From NCBI GenBank assembly GCA_963790875.1, contig CAWBQT010000014.1:1-64000 (forward strand): a DNA stretch of 64,000 nt, in the 5' to 3' direction. Below are positions 55,506 to 63,719 of this stretch, in pieces. The notes below the pieces were generated by a model. It saw nothing but the letters and a program-made list of their open reading frames with translations. It ran no database searches and was not told where the DNA came from. The stretch is from AP-15 sp963790875 (GTDB lineage Bacteria; Pseudomonadota; Alphaproteobacteria; ATCC43930; CGMCC-115725). Positions within the stretch are counted from its first letter, which is position 1, and the number at the start of each line of letters is the position of its first letter. The position numbers and the translations under genes are program-made.

Positions 55506-56894
55506 CTACACCGCCGGTCGCCTGTCGCGCCACGGCGTCGCTTGTTCGTAGGCGTGCGCGAGGCGCAGCACCGTCGCGTCGTCGAAGCGCTTACCGACGA
55601 TCTGGAACGACAACGGCAGGCCGGTGTCGGTATAGCCGCAGCACACCGACATTGCGGGGCTGCCGGTCACGTTGAATGGCATCGTGAGTGAGGGCCGCTC
55701 GAACGTCGCGAACTTGCCGATCGCGTCGATCGGCGGCGCCTCGGTAGGAGTGGCGGCGGTCAGCAGGAGGTCGAGGCCTTCCATCGCCCGGTCGAGTTCG
55801 TCGATCAATTCGCGTCGGCGGCGCAGCGCCTGCACGTAATCGGCGCCGGTGATCAGCCCGGCCAACGCCATGCGGTCGCGAAACATCTCGCCGTAATCGG
55901 TGAAGCGCCGACGCAGGTTCTCTTCGTGGATCGCGTAGGCCTCGCACAGCATGATCACGACGCCGCAGGCTACCCAGTCGGCGAGCGGCGGCAACGTCAC
56001 TTCGCGCACTGAGCAGCCGAGCCCCTCCAGCGTCCGCGCGGCAGCCGCGATTGCGTCGCAGGTTGCGGCGTTGGCCTCGTTGTCGCGCTCGTAGAAATGA
56101 CGCACGAGGCCGAGGCGCAGGCCGTTTGCGTCACGCTGGAGTGCGGCGCGATAGTCGGGGATCGGGTGGTTGGCGCTGGCCGGGTCGGCTGGATCGTGAC
56201 CGGCCATCGCCTGCAGCATGATCGCGCTATCCTCGGCGGTCCAGGCGAGCGGCCCGGCATGGTCGAGCGAGAAGGCGAGCGGCAGGATGCCCATGCGGCT
56301 GACCAGCCCATAGGTTGGTTTGATGCCGGCGAGACCGCAATAGGCGGCCGGACCGCGGATCGAGCCGCCGGTGTCGCTGCCGGTGCCGCCGAGCACGAGC
56401 CCGGCCGCTACTGCGGCGCCAGTGCCGCTGGAGGAACCACCGGTGAAGCTACTCAAGTCCCAGGGGTTGCGCGCCGGTGGCCAGGGCAAATCGAACGAGG
56501 GCCCGCCGAGGGCGAACTCGTGGGTCGCGAGCTTGCCGACGACGATAGCGCCAGCCTCCCGCAGCCGCTGAACCGAGAAGGCGTCCTTATGCGGCACATG
56601 GTCTCGCATGACCTTGGAATGGCCGGTCGTCGCAACGCCGGCGGTCTCGTAGATGTCCTTGAGGCCGATTGGGATGCCGTGCAGCGGTCCGCGATATTTG
56701 CCGGAGGCGATCTCAGCCGCAGCTGCATGCGCCTCATGGCGCGCCGCGTCGGCCAGCACTCGGATGAAGCTGTGCACCCGGCCGTCGAGCCGCGCGATGC
56801 GGTCAAGCCGGCTGTCGACCAATTCAACCGGCGACAATTCGCGTTTCTCGATCAGCCGCGCCGCCTCGGCGATCGTCAGGTAATCGGGCACCAT
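55506..56894 (-). CDS. Amidase signature family hydrolase
   Basis: A 462-residue amidase with the Ser-cisSer-Lys triad: Lys79 in IPIGLKDIYETAG, the GGSSSGTGAAVAAG loop (about 152-165, cis-Ser), and the nucleophile Ser178 in GSDTGGSIRGPA. Full family length. The 60-residue gene that ends three bases upstream resembles the GatC/AtzG small subunit, so the pair probably makes an AtzE-like heteromer that hydrolyses an amide or urea-type bond such as carboxybiuret-like substrates. That substrate is inference. ATG 56894 starts at the usual DYLTIAEAARLI. Confidence 0.85.
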   Translation of the reverse strand: MVPDYLTIAEAARLIEKRELSPVELVDSRLDRIARLDGRVHSFIRVLADAARHEAHAAAAEIASGKYRGPLHGIPIGLKDIYETAGVATTGHSKVMRDHVPHKDAFSVQRLREAGAIVVGKLATHEFALGGPSFDLPWPPARNPWDLSSFTGGSSSGTGAAVAAGLVLGGTGSDTGGSIRGPAAYCGLAGIKPTYGLVSRMGILPLAFSLDHAGPLAWTAEDSAIMLQAMAGHDPADPASANHPIPDYRAALQRDANGLRLGLVRHFYERDNEANAATCDAIAAAARTLEGLGCSVREVTLPPLADWVACGVVIMLCEAYAIHEENLRRRFTDYGEMFRDRMALAGLITGADYVQALRRRRELIDELDRAMEGLDLLLTAATPTEAPPIDAIGKFATFERPSLTMPFNVTGSPAMSVCCGYTDTGLPLSFQIVGKRFDDATVLRLAHAYEQATPWRDRRPAV

Positions 56895-56897
56895 GGT

Positions 56898-57080
56898 TCA
56901 GCCCTCGGGAAAACGAACGACGTGCGCCGGCTCCGCGGCGACGCCGCGGCCCCCGACCGGGCGCAGCCGCGCCACCATGTCCTCCACCAGATGTGCCGCC
57001 GCGACAATCTCGTCGCGCTCGCCCTCCGGCACAGCGAGCCCGAGCCGCGTTAAAGCCGCATCGAGTTCCGCTCTGGTCAT
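56898..57080 (-). CDS. GatC/AtzG-like small amidase subunit
   Basis: A 60-residue protein with a GatC-type helix pair (DAALTRLGLAVPEGERDEIVA, AAHLVEDMVARLRPV) and a C-terminal AEPAHVVRF tail, close to the EPAHVFRP ending I associate with DUF4089/AtzG proteins. The ATG at 57080 has a strong GGAGG site. Its TGA lies three bases before the amidase ATG. AtzG stabilises AtzE by wrapping its surface; the same role is likely here. Confidence 0.7.
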   Translation of the reverse strand: MTRAELDAALTRLGLAVPEGERDEIVAAAHLVEDMVARLRPVGGRGVAAEPAHVVRFPEG

Positions 57081-57478
57081 GTCAGCCTCCCAAACTTCGC
57101 TCGCCGACGCTGCAGCGGCCGGCAGCTACTCTTTTAAGTCTACACCATCCCCGGCCAACCTTGCTGCGATCACATCGACCTCGTGGACGACGACGTGGGA
57201 GAACAATGCAGGCGGCTGCAATAACGCCGTCGACAGGAACCACGCATTCGCGCCCGAAGCGACACCCCTTCCGCCAAAAAGATCGAAGGCTGAAGGAGGA
57301 TGCCTGCAACCCCGGTCTCGCTACCGAGGTCGCGGCGCGTGCCCTCGGTAAGCCTTGGTCCCAAGCCTTAGTATTTTGCAGGACACGTGGGACACGCCCG
57401 CGCGCGTGAACATGATTTCGGCCCGAGCCGTATCGGAATGGCGCTATCACCCTGGGCATGAATTGGGGTGGGTCTCGA
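57081..57478. other. Intergenic region, nothing recognised
   Basis: A 398-bp gap between the amidase operon start and the SDR gene's 3' end. No supported gene, repeat or RNA. It must hold the amidase promoter. Confidence 0.4.
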
Positions 57479-58486
57479 TCACCTCGGTGCAGACAGTTCG
57501 GGGTTCTCAAGCGAGAGGCGCTTGGTCCACCCAGCCGCGCGCGCGAATTCATCGAAGAATGCGATGTCATAGGCGCGCTCCGGCGACTGGCGCACCATTT
57601 CATCAATCTTCTGAGCGTCCGTACCGACGAGAATGCGCCAGCGATCGGCCTTGACGCCGTCGAGAATGATCGTCGCGGCGTGTGTGGCGCTAGTCAGCGC
57701 CTCTTCGCGAAGACGCTGCTCAAGCTCAGCCATAAGGCTGCGCAACTGATCGTCTGACAGCTGCGAGACGTCGCGGCCAAGCAAAGCAAAGCGCTCCCGC
57801 GCATGCGCGAGACTGGCAGCATCGATCCCGTCTGATTCGCGATCGCCACTGTGGATCTTGCGCGTGTTGGCGCGGATCGAGGTCCCGATCTGGCCGGGCA
57901 TAACGACCGAGCACCTGATGTGCGGCGCGTTGATTCGGAGATCGGTGATCAAGGCCTCGGTGAACCCTTTGACGGCGAACTTCGCGGCCGAATAGGCAGT
58001 ATGTGGGACGCGTGGCCCGACCGACGCCCAAAAGCCATTAATGCTGCTGGTGTTGACGATGTGACCTTCCTCAGCGTTTTGCAGCATCGGCAAGAACGCG
58101 CGCGTGCAGTTATAGACGCCGCCCCAGCAGATGTTGAACGTGCGCTCCCATTCATCAGGGCTATTCGTGACCATACTGCCACCGCCGCTGATACCGGCGT
58201 TGTTGAACAACAAGTGGATCTTGTCGGTCTGATGACGCTCGGCAACCTCGTCGCGAAACCGCTCGACCTGCGTCCGGTCGGCGACATCGGCGATGTGCAT
58301 CGTCACGCGCAGCCCTTGCGGCAATCCCGCGGAGTCGCACAGCTTTTGCGCTTCCGCCAAGCCTCCTGGCGACACATCGCACATTGCAACATTGCATGCT
58401 TCTGCAACCAGCTGGCGGACGAGCTCGCGGCCCATCCCGCTGCCGCCGCCGGTGACGACCGCGATCTTGCCCGCGATCTCTCTCAT
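57479..58486 (-). CDS. Short-chain dehydrogenase/reductase
   Basis: A 335-residue classical SDR. The NAD(P) motif is TGGGSGMG (12-19), NNAG is at 95-98, and the catalytic set is Ser147 or Ser148 in NTSSINGFW with Tyr165 and Lys169 in TAYSAAKF. A C-terminal extension of about 80 residues (ERFALLGRDVSQL to the end) makes it longer than the usual 250-280, as in many SDRs of alphaproteobacteria annotated near aromatic or sterol degradation. ATG 58486. The substrate is unknown. Confidence 0.85.
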   Translation of the reverse strand: MREIAGKIAVVTGGGSGMGRELVRQLVAEACNVAMCDVSPGGLAEAQKLCDSAGLPQGLRVTMHIADVADRTQVERFRDEVAERHQTDKIHLLFNNAGISGGGSMVTNSPDEWERTFNICWGGVYNCTRAFLPMLQNAEEGHIVNTSSINGFWASVGPRVPHTAYSAAKFAVKGFTEALITDLRINAPHIRCSVVMPGQIGTSIRANTRKIHSGDRESDGIDAASLAHARERFALLGRDVSQLSDDQLRSLMAELEQRLREEALTSATHAATIILDGVKADRWRILVGTDAQKIDEMVRQSPERAYDIAFFDEFARAAGWTKRLSLENPELSAPR

Positions 58487-58551
58487 GGTTGTGTCCTCCC
58501 GGGCCTATGGGCAGCGTGTCAAAGCACGCAGCTCTAAGGCATATCGACACA

Positions 58552-59220
58552 TTAGGCCGCGGCGCCAGCGGCGGCCAACACGTTCTTGACCCCTTCGTGT
58601 GACAGCGGGATGTCCTCGGCAGCCAACTCGGCTGAAATGGCCCGCAGGGACAGGCCTTCTCGGCGCATTTCGACGATGCGTTCGATCGCGCGCTGCTGGT
58701 CGGGATCTTCAGTAAGTGCTCCATCCTCAGTCACGCGCCAACCGAACGGCACGATGCCGCCGAGGTAGCGCTGGCGCTTGCGCTGGTCGGCCTTCACGTC
58801 GCGAATACGTTCCCGAATGCGATCGCGTTCCGCCTCGGCGACGGCCGAAAGGATCGTGAACACAAGCTTCGAAATGCCATTGCCGGTCACGTCACCGCCG
58901 AGGTCGATCATATGCAGGCTGACCTCGCGGTCCTTGAGTTGCCCTAGCACGTCGAGGGCATTCAGGGCTGATCGGAACATGCGGTCGAGTTTCGCGGTGA
59001 TCACCACGTCGCCGGCCTTCAGTGCGGCTAACAGGCGGGCGCCCTCGGGACGTTCGCCAAGCGGCTTTGAGCCGGAGACGCCGCGCTCGACTAAGACGGC
59101 GTCGACCGCCAGGCCCTGCATCATCGCGTAGCCCTCGATGACGCGCTGCTGCGTCCCGAGGCTCTCGCCGTCATCGGCCTGTCGGTCGGTGCTGACCCTG
59201 ACATAGCCGTAAACCGTCAT
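58552..59220 (-). CDS. Serine recombinase (resolvase/invertase family)
   Basis: 222 residues. The catalytic serine is in VYGYVRVSTDRQ (Ser10), and the domain has KLDRMFRSALNALDVLGQL and ISKLVFTILSAVAEAERDRIRERI helices (about 80-145). The C-terminal part (about 150-222) has an IVPFGWRVTEDGALTEDP linker and a helix-turn-helix-like LSLRAISAELAAEDIPLSHEGV segment, as in resolvase-recombinase hybrids. It probably mobilised or resolved an element here, but no paired attachment sites are visible nearby. The ATG at 59220 has a GGAGAG site. Confidence 0.85.
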   Translation of the reverse strand: MTVYGYVRVSTDRQADDGESLGTQQRVIEGYAMMQGLAVDAVLVERGVSGSKPLGERPEGARLLAALKAGDVVITAKLDRMFRSALNALDVLGQLKDREVSLHMIDLGGDVTGNGISKLVFTILSAVAEAERDRIRERIRDVKADQRKRQRYLGGIVPFGWRVTEDGALTEDPDQQRAIERIVEMRREGLSLRAISAELAAEDIPLSHEGVKNVLAAAGAAA

Positions 59221-59381
59221 CCGATCTCTCCTGTAAGCGTGTCGGCTTGCAGTCAGAGATAGGAGCGCCGGTCACTCATGTCAACATGCTTTAGCAAGCT
59301 TACGAACAACCGATCGGAGCTTTGCCCTCGACGAGCCGAGCCGTCTCCTAATCCGTGGCGCGTTGCGGTACGGGAGACCGG

Positions 59382-59440
59382 TGAATGACTGTAACGGGTG
59401 GTTTGCGGTCCTTCCCGATTTGACCGGCCTGGGATGCCCA
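59382..59440. repeat. Dispersed degenerate repeat (copy 1; partner at 62224-62282)
   Basis: This segment (GAATGACTGTAACGGGTGG ... CTTCCCGATTTGACCGGCCTG ... GATGCCCA) aligns over about 58 bases with 62224-62282 (GAATGGCTTCACCGGGTGA ... GTTCCCGATTTTGGCCGGCC ... GATCCCCA). It lies in the 280-bp gap between the broken cyclase gene and the recombinase. Confidence 0.5.
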
Positions 59441-59502
59441 TGCTCGAACAGCGGACCTTCGCAAATCGGCGGTAAGGATCGTGGCAAGGCGGCGGGATTG
59501 GA

Positions 59503-61250
59503 TCATTCCGCGTCGCCCATCGCCCGCCGCAAGCCCGACAGGAGCAATTCGCGGTGTTCGGGGTTCCGCAGGTAGCTCGCAACCGGTATCACGACGGAGG
59601 CGGTTGCCCGGAGCGGCTGAATGATCTCTCGGGCATCGTCAAGCCGACCCATTTGGGCGAAGCAGGCGGCGAGAACGCGATACGGCTCCGGGAAGCTTGG
59701 ATCTTCCTGAATCGCAAGCAGCAGTTTCGGCACGGCCTCATCGAAGCGCCGGCCTATGAAGTGCGCAAGCCCTATCGTGAGGAAGTGCGTGCCGATTTGG
59801 GCGCGGAGACTGAGGCGCAGCGCGGCTTCGACATGCTCGATCGCGATGTCGGGCTGCCCCGCCCAACACCTGATGTTGCCGCTGATGAGCCAACCGCGAG
59901 CGTAGTTCGGGTTGAGCGCCAGGGCTCGGTCAACCAATGCCATCATCGCGCCGACGTCCTCGGCGAAATACGTGAGCACTTGCGCGGCATGTGCCAGGAT
60001 CGTGGGATCGTCGCCGGCCACCTCCAGGGCTCGCCGAGCGAAATCAATACCCTTCAGACGGTCGGCCTCGCGATCTTCGCTGCGGTCGTCAACCAGCAGC
60101 CGAAAGCAGCAATACGCGGCCCAGGCGAGGGCGGGCCCATAATGCGGATCACGCGCGATCGCCTGCTCCATAAGGCGGAGCGCCTCGGGGATTTGCCGAG
60201 CCGCAGACCAAACCATCGCATAAGCACGCAGATAGAGGTCATAGGCGGTCAGATCGGTAGTAGGGCGATTAGCCGAGCGAGCGGTCTCTGCAGCTTGCAG
60301 GGTTGGTTCGATTACCCCGGCGACGTTGATCGCCACCTGGTCCTGCAGTCAAGCGAGCCGTCGAAGCGGTCGGCCCATAGATGCGTGCCGTCGCTCGCAT
60401 CGATCAACTGCGCGGTGATCCGAACTCGACCACCGCCCTTGCGCACCGATCCTTCGAGCACATAGCGGACGCCGAGCTCGCGCCCGACCTGCTTCACATC
60501 GACCGCCTGACCCTTGTACGTGAAGCTCGAATTGCGCGCGATCACGAACAGCCAGCGGATACGCGACAGCGCGGTGATGATCTCCTCGACCATGCCATCC
60601 GCGAAATACTCCTGCTCCGGATCGCCGGACATGTTCTGAAACGGCAGCACCGCAAGCGACGGCTTGTCCGGCAGGGCGAGCGTCGGCGGCGGCGCAGCAG
60701 TCGGCGTCGCGGCCGCGACGGCGTCGATGCGGATGCGGTGGGCGCGCACCGGCCGGGCGATGTTCTTGACCTGCTGCTCGCCCATGTCATCGAACACGAG
60801 GGCGAGCTTGTCGCGCACCTGGTCGCGTACCACGCGGCTGACGCAGATGCCGCCCGGCTCCGCCAGGGTTTCGAGGCGAGCGGCGATGTTGACGCCGTCG
60901 CCGAAGATGTCGTCGCCATCGCTGATGATGTCGCCGAGATTGATGCCGACGCGAAATTCGATACGCGTTTCGGCCGGCACACCGATATTTCGTTCGGCCA
61001 TCTCCCGCTGCACGTCAACCGCGCAGCGCACCGCGTCGACGACGCTGGCGAACTCGACCAAAAGCCCGTCGCCAGTGGTTTTGACGATGCGGCCGCGATG
61101 TTCGACGATCCTGGGATCAACCAATTCGCGCCGGATCGCTTTCAACGCTGCGAGCGTGCCTTCCTCCTCGGCGCCCATCAGCCTTGAATAGCCGACCACA
61201 TCAGCGGCCAGGATCGCCGTCAGCCGGCGCTCGACCCGCTCTCCGCTCAA
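59503..61250 (-). pseudogene. Adenylate cyclase-TolB-like-TPR protein gene, frameshifted
   Basis: A class III cyclase domain (RRLTAILAADVVGYSRLM, KTTGDGLLVEFAS, VGINLGDIISDGDDIFG) is followed by a FlgO/TolB-like domain (SLAVLPFQNMSGDPEQEYFADG and GVRYVLEGSVRKGGGRVRIT). The frame then breaks near 60349-60352 after ADRFDGSLD. The second frame resumes QDQVAINVAGVIEPTLQ and runs through TPR helices to 59503. Relatives read GSLEDVFDLQDQVA, so about 13 bases seem deleted; this is not a simple one-base error. The start is TTG at 61250, chosen because GGGAGAG lies just upstream and the sequence LSGERVERRLTAIL matches the family. Probably inactive past the cyclase domain. Confidence 0.8.
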
Positions 61251-61470
61251 GGTTCTCTCCCAGAGGCGCCCCCGCAAGAATGGGCCGCATAAGCCTAATT
61301 TTGCTCCTTGGGCGGAAACCGATCAACGGTGCAGCGAGTAGGCGCTGTTCGCCACCGTCGGCAGCTGCCTCGTCAGCTGGGGCGGCCGAACGACCATTCA
61401 AATCAGCGGCTCGACGGCATCTCCGAATGGCCGCTTCCAGCCGACCCGACGGTCCGCCGGCGTGGGCGGA

Positions 61471-61507
61471 AATGGCTCATAAGGGTCGGCTTGAGCCGTT
61501 GGCTCGG
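61471..61507. repeat. Degenerate 37-bp direct repeat (copy 1; copy 2 at 62107-62143)
   Basis: The two 37-base segments share AATGGCTC, AAGGGTCG, TTGAG and CGTTGGCTCGG in the same order with four mismatches. Both lie 30-50 bases after a CGC/GGC-rich hairpin-like stretch (TCCGCCGGCGTGGGCGG and TCCGCTGGCGGTTGG), suggesting one repeat family. They flank the relic at 61765-61982. Confidence 0.55.
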
Positions 61508-61764
61508 GGTCGATTCCAGTCGTTCCGGCGAGCGCGATCCGACCGCGGATTCGACCCAACCCCGTCACTTCCTAACCTAGCCAGCGTTGCGATCGTCCAT
61601 TATCAGCAACGGCGTCATGCGCATGTCAAAGCCCAATATTGCTTGGCCGATCACCATCAGAGTGACTTTTCTGCTTAGCACGAGGCGCTTTTCCGTCCGC
61701 CCTGCGGGATCGTGCGGGTCGCCGCAGAGCCCGTCAAGTCAAGCTAGTCCGCGAGCTACGGTGG

Positions 61765-61982
61765 TCGAGGTGGCGCGCTGGCAGAACGCGAAGTCCTGGG
61801 AATTGCGCGGTGCTATAAGCCTCGCCCGCCGGCGTCGACAGCAGGGCCGGCCGCAAGAGGCGGTTGCCCTGCTCGCCCCGGTCTACGACTGGTTTACCGA
61901 AGGGTTCGATACCGCTGACCTCAAAGAGGCCAAGAGGCTTCTCGACAAGCTGACTGAGCCGGCGATTGCTGCAGAGGGGTGA
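61765..61982 (+). pseudogene. C-terminal fragment of a second cyclase/ATPase-TPR protein
   Basis: The frame encodes RWQNAKSWELRGAISLARRR, RQQGRPQEAVALLAPVYDWF and TEGFDTADLKEAKRLLDKL, ending at TGA 61980-61982. This is the typical last TPR of cyclase- or LuxR-type ATPase regulators (AKSxELRAAxSLARLWRDQG...LLAPVYGWFTEGFDTxDLKEAK). Nothing upstream belongs to the same protein, and it is on the opposite strand to the broken cyclase at 59503. Confidence 0.7.
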
Positions 61983-62106
61983 GCAAGTACAAATCAGCGG
62001 CTCCGCGGGCATATTTCATAGCGACTCTGCACCCTCGCAGCCTGGCGGGCTCTTAGGTAAACGTCCGCTTTCTGCCAACCCGACCATCCGCTGGCGGTTG
62101 GCCAGG

Positions 62107-62143
62107 AATGGCTCTTAAGGGTCGCTTTGAGTCGTTGGCTCGG
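62107..62143. repeat. Degenerate 37-bp direct repeat (copy 2)
   Basis: Second copy of the unit at 61471-61507. It is followed closely by GGTCGATGGTCTCGACGG- and GGTCGATCATCTCGACGT-type words at about 62152 and 62204, themselves a short direct repeat. Confidence 0.55.
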
Positions 62144-62223
62144 TTCGAGGGCGGTCGATGGTCTCGACGGGGCGGGAATGGCTCCATCGGGTCGAAGGCG
62201 GTCGATCATCTCGACGTGCCCGC

Positions 62224-62282
62224 GAATGGCTTCACCGGGTGAAAAGTTGCCGTTCCCGATTTTGGCCGGCCTGCGATCCCCA
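62224..62282. repeat. Dispersed degenerate repeat (copy 2; partner at 59382-59440)
   Basis: Aligns with 59382-59440 as described there. The two copies bracket the broken cyclase gene and the relic region, so they may have served as recombination sites. Confidence 0.5.
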
Positions 62283-62588
62283 TGGCTTAAATCCGATCAT
62301 TCGCGAAACCAACAGCTCGTATTTGAAAGCGGTCACATACTCGAATACGAATAAAGTCGAGACCACGGACCTACCTGCTGCTGTGAGTGGCGGTCTTGTT
62401 TGTGATCTTCCAGACCCCGTTGATCCTGAGCAGATTGTGGAAGTCGATCCACCCGCGGGACTTGTCGGCGTCAAAGCTGAGCTGGACCGCGGCAGCGTCT
62501 CCCACCTGAGTCACCGAGATGAATCGACCCACAACGCCCGAACTGGGCGGCGTCGCCCATTGCTCAAAGCTGTCGGAGATCAGATTTT

Positions 62589-63719
62589 TATCCCTATCCG
62601 GTTAGCGCAGGTTCGCTAAATGTTCTGGCGTCAAGCCTCGCCTTAAGGTAGCATGCACCAGTCGGTCGAGGGGGGTCGGATGGCTGGGCTTGCGGAGTTT
62701 GCGGCGCGGTTCGGGACGGAGGAGCGGTGCATCGAGCACCTGTCGGGGCTGCGCTGGCCCGGCGGGTTTGTCTGCGCGGGATGCGGCGGTCGGCAGGCAT
62801 GGCGGCTGAAGGCGCGTTCGCGGGTCTACGAATGCGTCGCCTGTCACCGGCAGGAATCAGTGACGGCGGGAACGGTGTTTCATCGCACGCGGACCAATTT
62901 GACGAAGTGGTTTCTGGCCGCCTACCTGATGGCCCGCGACAAGCGCGGCGTCTCGTCCAAGTTCCTGCAACGGGAGCTGGGGGTGGCGTATCAGACGGCG
63001 TGGACCATGGCGCATAAGCTGCGCCATGGGCTGAGCGAGGACGCGATGCGCCCACTCCATGGCTTTCTCGAGGCCGACGAGACCTTCATGGGCGCCCGCG
63101 GCGATGCGAGCAGTCGCGGCCGCAGCACGAAGAACCCCGACAAGAGCCTGGTCGTCGCCGCCGTCGAAAAGGTGCCGGCACCGAAGAATGCGAAGGGAAA
63201 GCACGGGCATGCCGTCAAGCGTCAGCACGGCTTCTTCGCCGGCGGTGTCCGCATCGCCGTGTTGCCGGCGGCAACGGGTGCCGAACTCGGCGCCTTTCTC
63301 AAGGCCAATATCGCGGCCCATTCGCATCTGCTGACCGATGCGTTTGCCGGCTATAGCGGCCGCGACGTCGATCTCGGTGGGCATTTGAAGCACACGCCGG
63401 TGGTCCAGGGCGAGGGCGCCAACGCCGGCGAATTCTTCCCGATCATCCACACTCTGTTCAGCAACATCAAAGCCTGGCTCGTGGGCACGCATCACGGCGT
63501 CAGCGCCAAGCACTTGCCGCGCTACCTGCGGGAATGGTCCTACCGCTTCAATCGCCGCAACCTCGCCGACGGCCTGGACGGTTATCTGATCCGGCGCGCC
63601 GTCGAATGCGCCACCATCACCTACGACCAACTCACCGCCGGCGTCATGCCGGGCGGCGCCGATCGCATCCGCCGCCTTCCCGCGGAAGTTGCACAGCCTG
63701 CCTCAGCTGGATAGGGATA
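62589..63719 (+). mobile_element. IS1595-family (ISXO2-type) insertion sequence, complete
   Basis: An 1131-bp element with perfect 11-bp terminal inverted repeats (TATCCCTATCC at 62589-62599 and its complement at 63709-63719), flanked by 8-bp CAGATTTT duplications (62581-62588 and 63720-63727). Eight-base duplications are usual for IS1595. It carries a single intact transposase on the plus strand and no passenger gene. Confidence 0.9.
62653..63714 (+). CDS. IS1595-family transposase
   Basis: A 353-residue ISXO2-like transposase. An N-terminal zinc ribbon (CAGCGG ... CVAC, about 41-75) precedes a helical region (SVTAGTVFHRTRTNLTKWFLAAYLM). The DDE-like catalytic core begins with GFLEADETFMGARG, then LLTDAFAGYSGR, and ends with an Asn/His-type motif (FFPIIHTLFSNIKAWLVGTHHGV, FNRRNL), as in the ISXO2 group that uses DDN/H. 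ATG 62653 is the first in frame; ATG 62680 (MAGLAEF) may be the true start. The frame is intact. Confidence 0.9.
   Translation: MHQSVEGGRMAGLAEFAARFGTEERCIEHLSGLRWPGGFVCAGCGGRQAWRLKARSRVYECVACHRQESVTAGTVFHRTRTNLTKWFLAAYLMARDKRGVSSKFLQRELGVAYQTAWTMAHKLRHGLSEDAMRPLHGFLEADETFMGARGDASSRGRSTKNPDKSLVVAAVEKVPAPKNAKGKHGHAVKRQHGFFAGGVRIAVLPAATGAELGAFLKANIAAHSHLLTDAFAGYSGRDVDLGGHLKHTPVVQGEGANAGEFFPIIHTLFSNIKAWLVGTHHGVSAKHLPRYLREWSYRFNRRNLADGLDGYLIRRAVECATITYDQLTAGVMPGGADRIRRLPAEVAQPASAG

Larger units (their letters stand above)
61251..62370. other. Intergenic region with gene relics and repeats
   Basis: This 1.1-kb stretch upstream of the broken cyclase contains no intact gene. It holds the cyclase-TPR C-terminal fragment at 61765-61982 and the repeats at 61471-61507, 62107-62143 and 62224-62282. 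Reading frames are short and Arg-rich. Confidence 0.5.
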
